From: Telluria mixta
Lineage (GTDB): Bacteria; Pseudomonadota; Gammaproteobacteria; Burkholderiales; Burkholderiaceae_D
Length of the DNA stretch: 64,000 nucleotides
Assembly (NCBI RefSeq): GCF_029223865.1
Contig: NZ_CP119520.1
Location: 868,001 to 932,000, forward strand
Direction of reading: 5' to 3'
The notes beneath the pieces are model-generated. The model worked only from the letters and a program-made list of their open reading frames with translations, did not search any database and was not told where the DNA came from. Below are positions 60,235 to 64,000 of this stretch, in pieces (position 1 is the stretch's first letter; the number at the start of each line of letters is the position of its first letter). A program made the translations under genes and the position numbers.

Positions 60235-61440
60235 TTACGGAGTGAGCGTGAAATCGACCTTCGTCGCGTTGGCCGTCGAGATGTCGACAATGTCGATGGC
60301 CTTGGTCGTGTAGCCCGTGCCGGCCGCCTCGACGCGGTACTTGCCCACGCCCGGCAGCACGGTCGTCGCCGCCGTGAAGGTCAGCGGCAAGGTCGCGCTG
60401 TAGACGGCGTACTGCGGCGCCGTGACCGGCAGGTTCGCGATCGTGTAGGCGCCGGTCGCGAGGTCGGCGCCGGCATACCTGACGGTCACCGTCGGCCCGG
60501 CGGCGAACGTCTGCTTCGCGGACACATAGGCCGCCTCGGTGGCGTTCGCGGGCAGGGTCACGGTGCCCGCGATCGAACCCGTCGCGCCGGCGGGCAGGTC
60601 GAGCGGTGCGGCCGTGGTGCTCAGCACCGTGCTGCCGCTGGCCGCCACCGGCACGGCGCCGACCACGCCGGCCGCATGGCCGTCGGCCGTGATCACCACG
60701 TCGTAGTTGCCGGTCGCCAGGTGCGACAGGAAGAATTCGCCCGTCGTCGCATTCGGCACGGTGGAGGCGATCACGACGCCGTTCTGCTGCGCCGACACGG
60801 TCACGTGGCTGCCCAGCAGCGCCGGTGCCACGACGCCGGAAATACCGACGACCGCCGTCGGCACGACCTTCACGACGGGTTTCAACAGGTAGCGGCCCTT
60901 CCCTTGCGTGACCACCGACTTGCACGCATCGAAGTCGAGCACGAGGTCGACCTGCTGGCCGGCCTTGACGTCGAACTCGTTCACCAGCTTGATGCCGCTC
61001 TGCGTGGCGCTCGGCGTCACCAGCGCCTGTTCGGTGCCGCCCGTCGGCACGACGGTATTGGCGTTCGCATCCAGCACGAGGCGCAACTGCGAGTAGTGCC
61101 CGGCCGCCAGCGGCGTCTGGCCCAGGGTGTCGAGCACGCCGTTGGTCAGGTTCAGCAGGTTGATCTTGCGGGCCGGGTTGAGGGTGATGTCGGTCCAGCC
61201 CGTATCGGTATCGCCCGCGCTGGCGCTGGCATTGACGCGGACCTTGCTGACCGTGACGTTGACGGCATCGAAACCGCACGCCGGCGCATCGGTCAGCGCG
61301 ACGCTCAGGGTGCCCGTGGACGCGGTCGTCGTCGGCCCCGGCGTGCCCGAACTTCCTCCGCCGCCGCCGCAGGCGACGAGAGTGGTAACTATCAGAGCGC
61401 TGCCTGCCAGCAGGCCGGCTTGGTGGAATGTCTTGTTCAT
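60235..61440 (-). CDS. DUF4382 lipoprotein
   Basis: 401 residues. Signal peptide with lipobox LVAC (Cys24), then GGGGGSS and a linker. DUF4382 domain (about 45-190; TGTLSVALTDAPACGFDAVNVTVSKVRVN) followed by carboxypeptidase-like repeats (GVVAPALLGSHVTVSAQQNGVVIAST; TGSIAGTVTLPAN). It is surface- or periplasm-attached, exact role unknown. Cys in APACGF and DFDACKSV may pair. It is divergent from the alpha/beta hydrolase with 211 bases between. Confidence 0.9.
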   Translation of the reverse strand: MNKTFHQAGLLAGSALIVTTLVACGGGGGSSGTPGPTTTASTGTLSVALTDAPACGFDAVNVTVSKVRVNASASAGDTDTGWTDITLNPARKINLLNLTNGVLDTLGQTPLAAGHYSQLRLVLDANANTVVPTGGTEQALVTPSATQSGIKLVNEFDVKAGQQVDLVLDFDACKSVVTQGKGRYLLKPVVKVVPTAVVGISGVVAPALLGSHVTVSAQQNGVVIASTVPNATTGEFFLSHLATGNYDVVITADGHAAGVVGAVPVAASGSTVLSTTAAPLDLPAGATGSIAGTVTLPANATEAAYVSAKQTFAAGPTVTVRYAGADLATGAYTIANLPVTAPQYAVYSATLPLTFTAATTVLPGVGKYRVEAAGTGYTTKAIDIVDISTANATKVDFTLTP

Positions 61441-61569
61441 AGTGTGTGCCTTCTTTTATGGATGCCCGTCTCATCACGGACGGTACATACAACATACATT
61501 CCGAATGGAAATTTTTATGTTAAGCAGCGCACATTGAAACGTCTGCTTACACCTGAAGCATTTGGTAGC

Positions 61570-61624
61570 TGTCAAAACATACTGAACAAGATATGTTTGA
61601 CAACATAATATGGCTGCGTATTCT
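61570..61624 (+). promoter_or_regulatory. Promoter with overlapping operator upstream of the alpha/beta hydrolase
   Basis: TTGACA (61597-61602) and TATTCT (61619-61624) with 16-base spacing form a good sigma-70 promoter. An inverted repeat, TGTCAAAACATA (61570-61581) and TATGTTTGACA (61592-61602), overlaps the -35. This suggests a repressor that blocks the promoter. The regulator gene is not in the neighbourhood. Confidence 0.65.
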
Positions 61625-61651
61625 TCAGGGCACCACTTACGAGGAGCCCAT

Positions 61652-62431
61652 ATGAAGACCCCCATCACCGTCAACGGCGTACATATCCACGTGGAAGAAC
61701 ACGGCACCGGCAAGCCGCTCGTGCTGCTGCATGGCGGGATCATGGCCAGCGAAGTATTCGGCCCGAACATCGCCGCGCTGGCCGGACACCGCCGCGTGAT
61801 CGCCATCCACCTGCAAGGCCACGGCCACACGCCGGACGTGGACCGCCCGCTGCGCTTCGAAACGCTGGCGGACGACGTCGCGGCCGTGATCCGGGAACTC
61901 GGCCTGGGCAAGGCAGACCTGCTGGGGTATTCGTTCGGCGGTGGCGTCGCGCTGCAGACGGCGATCCGGCATCCGGAGGTCATCGACCGGCTGATCGTCG
62001 TCTCGGCCGCAGCCAAACGGGACGGCTTTTATCCGGAAGTGCGGACGGCCTTCGACCACATGGACACGCAAGCCGCGCAGATCGGCGCGCATGTGGCGCA
62101 GTCGCCGCTGGGCAAGCTGTATCCGGCCGTGAACTGGGAAACGGCTTTCCGCAAGATGGGAGAATTGCAGAGCCGCGACTACGACTGGATGCCGCAGGTC
62201 AGCGCGATTCAGGCGCGGACGATGCTGGTGTTTGCGGATGCGGATGCGATCACGCTGGACCACATGGCCGAGTTCTACAAAGCTCTCGGCGGCGGCCAGC
62301 GCGATGCGGGGCTGGATGGGTCACTGCGCGCCGCCGCCCGGCTGGCGATCGTGCCGGGGACGACGCATTACAACCTGTTGGCGACGACGACGGTCGCGCG
62401 GCTGGCCGGGGAGTTTTTAGAAGCTCAGTGA
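61652..62431 (+). CDS. Alpha/beta hydrolase
   Basis: 259 residues from MKTPITVNGVHIHVEEHG, with GAGGAG upstream. Nucleophile elbow GYSFGG (Ser94), oxyanion LVLLHGGIMASE, acid in LVFADADAI, His in PGTTHYNLL. Cytoplasmic; substrate unknown. It ends overlapping the polA stop by 7 bases. Confidence 0.9.
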   Translation: MKTPITVNGVHIHVEEHGTGKPLVLLHGGIMASEVFGPNIAALAGHRRVIAIHLQGHGHTPDVDRPLRFETLADDVAAVIRELGLGKADLLGYSFGGGVALQTAIRHPEVIDRLIVVSAAAKRDGFYPEVRTAFDHMDTQAAQIGAHVAQSPLGKLYPAVNWETAFRKMGELQSRDYDWMPQVSAIQARTMLVFADADAITLDHMAEFYKALGGGQRDAGLDGSLRAAARLAIVPGTTHYNLLATTTVARLAGEFLEAQ

Positions 62432-64000
62432 GCTTCCTCCCAGTTCGTCCCAACCCCGGTTTCGGCCACCAGCGGCACCTTCAGCGTGGCCACGCCACCC
62501 ATCAGTTCCGGCAGCTTCTGCTTGACGAGTTCCAGCTCGTCCTGCGGCACTTCCAGCACCAGTTCGTCGTGCACCTGCATCACCATGCGGGTGCGCAGAC
62601 CATCCTTCTCGAGCCAGTCCTGCACGGCGATCATCGCCAGCTTGATCAGGTCCGCCGCCGTGCCCTGCATCGGCGCATTGATCGCGGCGCGTTCGGCGCC
62701 GGCGCGGCGCGGGCCGTTCGGCGAGTTGATCTCGGGGAGCCACAGGCGGCGGCCGAATACCGTCTCGACATAGCCCCGCTCCTTCGCGAGCAGGCGGGTC
62801 TCGTCCATGTAGCGCTTGACGCCCGCGAAGCGCTGGAAGTAGCGCTCGATGTAGTTGCTGGCCGCGCCCCGTTCGATGCCCAGGTTCTGCGCGAGGCCGA
62901 ACGCGCTCATGCCGTAGATGAGGCCGAAGTTGATGACCTTCGCGTAGCGCCGCTGCTCGCTCTGCACCTCTTCCGGCGGCACGCCGAAGATCTCGGCGGC
63001 GGTGGCGCGGTGGATGTCCTCGCCGGCCGCGAACGCGCGCAGCATCGCCTCGTCTTCCGAGATGTGGGCCATGATGCGCAGCTCGATCTGCGAATAGTCG
63101 GCCGACACGATCACGCTGCCCGCCGGCGCGACGAACGCTTCGCGGATGCGCCGGCCTTCGCTCGTGCGCACGGGGATGTTCTGCAGGTTCGGATCGTTCG
63201 ACGCCAGGCGGCCCGTGATGGCGACGGCCTGCGCGTAGTTCGTGTGCACGCGGCCCGTCTTCGGGTTGACCATCTTCGGCAGCTTGTCGGTGTACGTCGA
63301 CTTCAGTTTGGAGAGTCCGCGGTGCTCCAGCAGGATCTTCGGCAGCGGATAATCTTCCGCCAGCTTTTGCAGCACCTCTTCGTCCGTGGACGGCGCACCG
63401 GTCGCGGTCTTTTTAATCACCGGCAGCTGCAGCTTGCCGAAGAAGATCTCGCCGATCTGCTTGGGCGAGCCGAGGTTGAACGGGCCGCCGGCCAGTTCAT
63501 ACGCCTGCTGCTCCAGTTCCATGATGCGCGCGGCCAGTTCGTTCGACTGCGCCGCCAGTTTATCCGCGTCGACCAGCACGCCGTTGCGCTCGATCTTCTG
63601 CAGCACGACGGACGTCGGCAGCTCGACCTTGCGGTAGATGAAATCGAGGCCTTCGTCGCTTTCCACGTGGCCGATCATCGCCTGGTGCAGGCGCAGGGTG
63701 ATGTCGGAATCCTCGGCCGCGTACTCGGTCGCGCGGCCCAGTTCCACCTGGTCGAAGCAGATCTGGTTCACGCCCTTGCCGCACACGTCGACGAAGGGAA
63801 TGGTCGTGTAGCCCAGGTGGCGCAGCGCCATCGTGTCCATGTCGTGCGGCTTGTGCGATTCGAACACGTACGACTGCAGCAGGGTGTCGTGCACGATGCC
63901 ACGCAGTTTCACCCCGTGGTTTTCGAAGATGTGGCTGTCGTATTTCAGGTTCTGGCCCAGCTTGGGCTTGTCCGGGTTTTCCAGCCATGGCTTCATGCGC
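62425..64000 (-). CDS. polA: DNA polymerase I, C-terminal part (cut by window edge)
   Basis: 525 codons visible; the 5' exonuclease domain is outside the window. The 3'-5' exonuclease region (LGQNLKYDSHIFENHG; AEDSDITLRLHQAM) and the polymerase palm and fingers are present: VIVSADYSQIELRIMAHISED (motif A), RRYAKVINFGLIYGMSAFGLAQ (motif B, O-helix) and MVMQVHDELVLEVP (motif C). It repairs DNA and removes Okazaki primers. It converges on and overlaps the alpha/beta hydrolase gene. Confidence 0.97.
   Translation of the reverse strand, partial: RMKPWLENPDKPKLGQNLKYDSHIFENHGVKLRGIVHDTLLQSYVFESHKPHDMDTMALRHLGYTTIPFVDVCGKGVNQICFDQVELGRATEYAAEDSDITLRLHQAMIGHVESDEGLDFIYRKVELPTSVVLQKIERNGVLVDADKLAAQSNELAARIMELEQQAYELAGGPFNLGSPKQIGEIFFGKLQLPVIKKTATGAPSTDEEVLQKLAEDYPLPKILLEHRGLSKLKSTYTDKLPKMVNPKTGRVHTNYAQAVAITGRLASNDPNLQNIPVRTSEGRRIREAFVAPAGSVIVSADYSQIELRIMAHISEDEAMLRAFAAGEDIHRATAAEIFGVPPEEVQSEQRRYAKVINFGLIYGMSAFGLAQNLGIERGAASNYIERYFQRFAGVKRYMDETRLLAKERGYVETVFGRRLWLPEINSPNGPRRAGAERAAINAPMQGTAADLIKLAMIAVQDWLEKDGLRTRMVMQVHDELVLEVPQDELELVKQKLPELMGGVATLKVPLVAETGVGTNWEEAH

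Noticed and set aside
1..64000. CRISPR arrays, IS elements, tRNA or rRNA genes
   Set aside because: No regularly spaced repeats, transposase motifs, or tRNA/rRNA-like sequences were seen in reading the window, though a program scan was not possible.

Overview
The window is a GC-rich bacterial chromosome segment carrying 59 protein genes that I can support. It looks like an environmental betaproteobacterium of the Oxalobacteraceae (Massilia/Telluria type). The reasons are inference from gene content: the yggS-proC pair divergent from pilT-pilU, the xseB-ispA-dxs operon, a glcDEF glycolate oxidase operon, large TonB-dependent receptors of the carbohydrate-scavenging type, and many glycoside hydrolases. 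I saw no rRNA, tRNA, insertion sequence, prophage, CRISPR array or replication origin.

Region 1 (1-10.7 kb, all on the minus strand) is a sugar-uptake locus. A LacI-type repressor is followed by two permeases and a solute-binding protein of an LplABC/YtcQ-like importer, then a GH88 unsaturated-uronyl hydrolase, a TonB-dependent receptor, a GH35 beta-galactosidase and the start of a Tat-exported phospholipase C. Three copies of a CCGTTAACGTTA palindrome mark likely operators. An orphan MazF-like toxin follows. Region 2 (11.2-16.2 kb) holds a secreted esterase divergent from a secreted GH31-PA14 enzyme and a GH43/GH117-like propeller glycosidase. Region 3 (16.2-20.6 kb) is housekeeping and type IV pilus retraction. 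Region 4 (20.8-27.9 kb) has a second large TonB receptor, a glutathione peroxidase, a secreted hydrolase and a GH97 alpha-glucosidase.

Region 5 (27.9-35.5 kb) is the most interesting part. An ECF sigma/anti-sigma pair sits between a TonB-dependent receptor and a four-gene operon (DUF4331 protein, lipoprotein, TPR protein, HupE/UreJ-like membrane protein with an EF-hand). The receptor and the DUF4331 operon are each preceded by the same promoter-like motif, TG(C/A)ATCC-N16-CGTA with identical 16-base spacing. This suggests one sigma-controlled cell-surface system that I do not recognise as described.

Region 6 (35.5-43.2 kb) has a LysR/NmrA pair, a Rof antiterminator, a pentapeptide-repeat protein, and a signalling cluster of a KaiC-like ATPase, hybrid histidine kinase and RsbR-like STAS protein. 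Region 7 (43.2-54.5 kb) has glcFED, a cobalamin adenosyltransferase, a rhomboid protease, an Fe/2OG oxygenase, a second hybrid kinase and the isoprenoid genes dxs-ispA-xseB. Region 8 (54.4-64 kb) begins with a 466-base intergenic stretch containing a probable structured leader. It continues with a Rieske oxygenase, a DMT transporter, a sulfurtransferase, a 47-residue membrane peptide, a ZIP metal transporter whose start codon is unclear, a dienelactone hydrolase, a DUF4382 lipoprotein, an alpha/beta hydrolase and the 3' part of polA.
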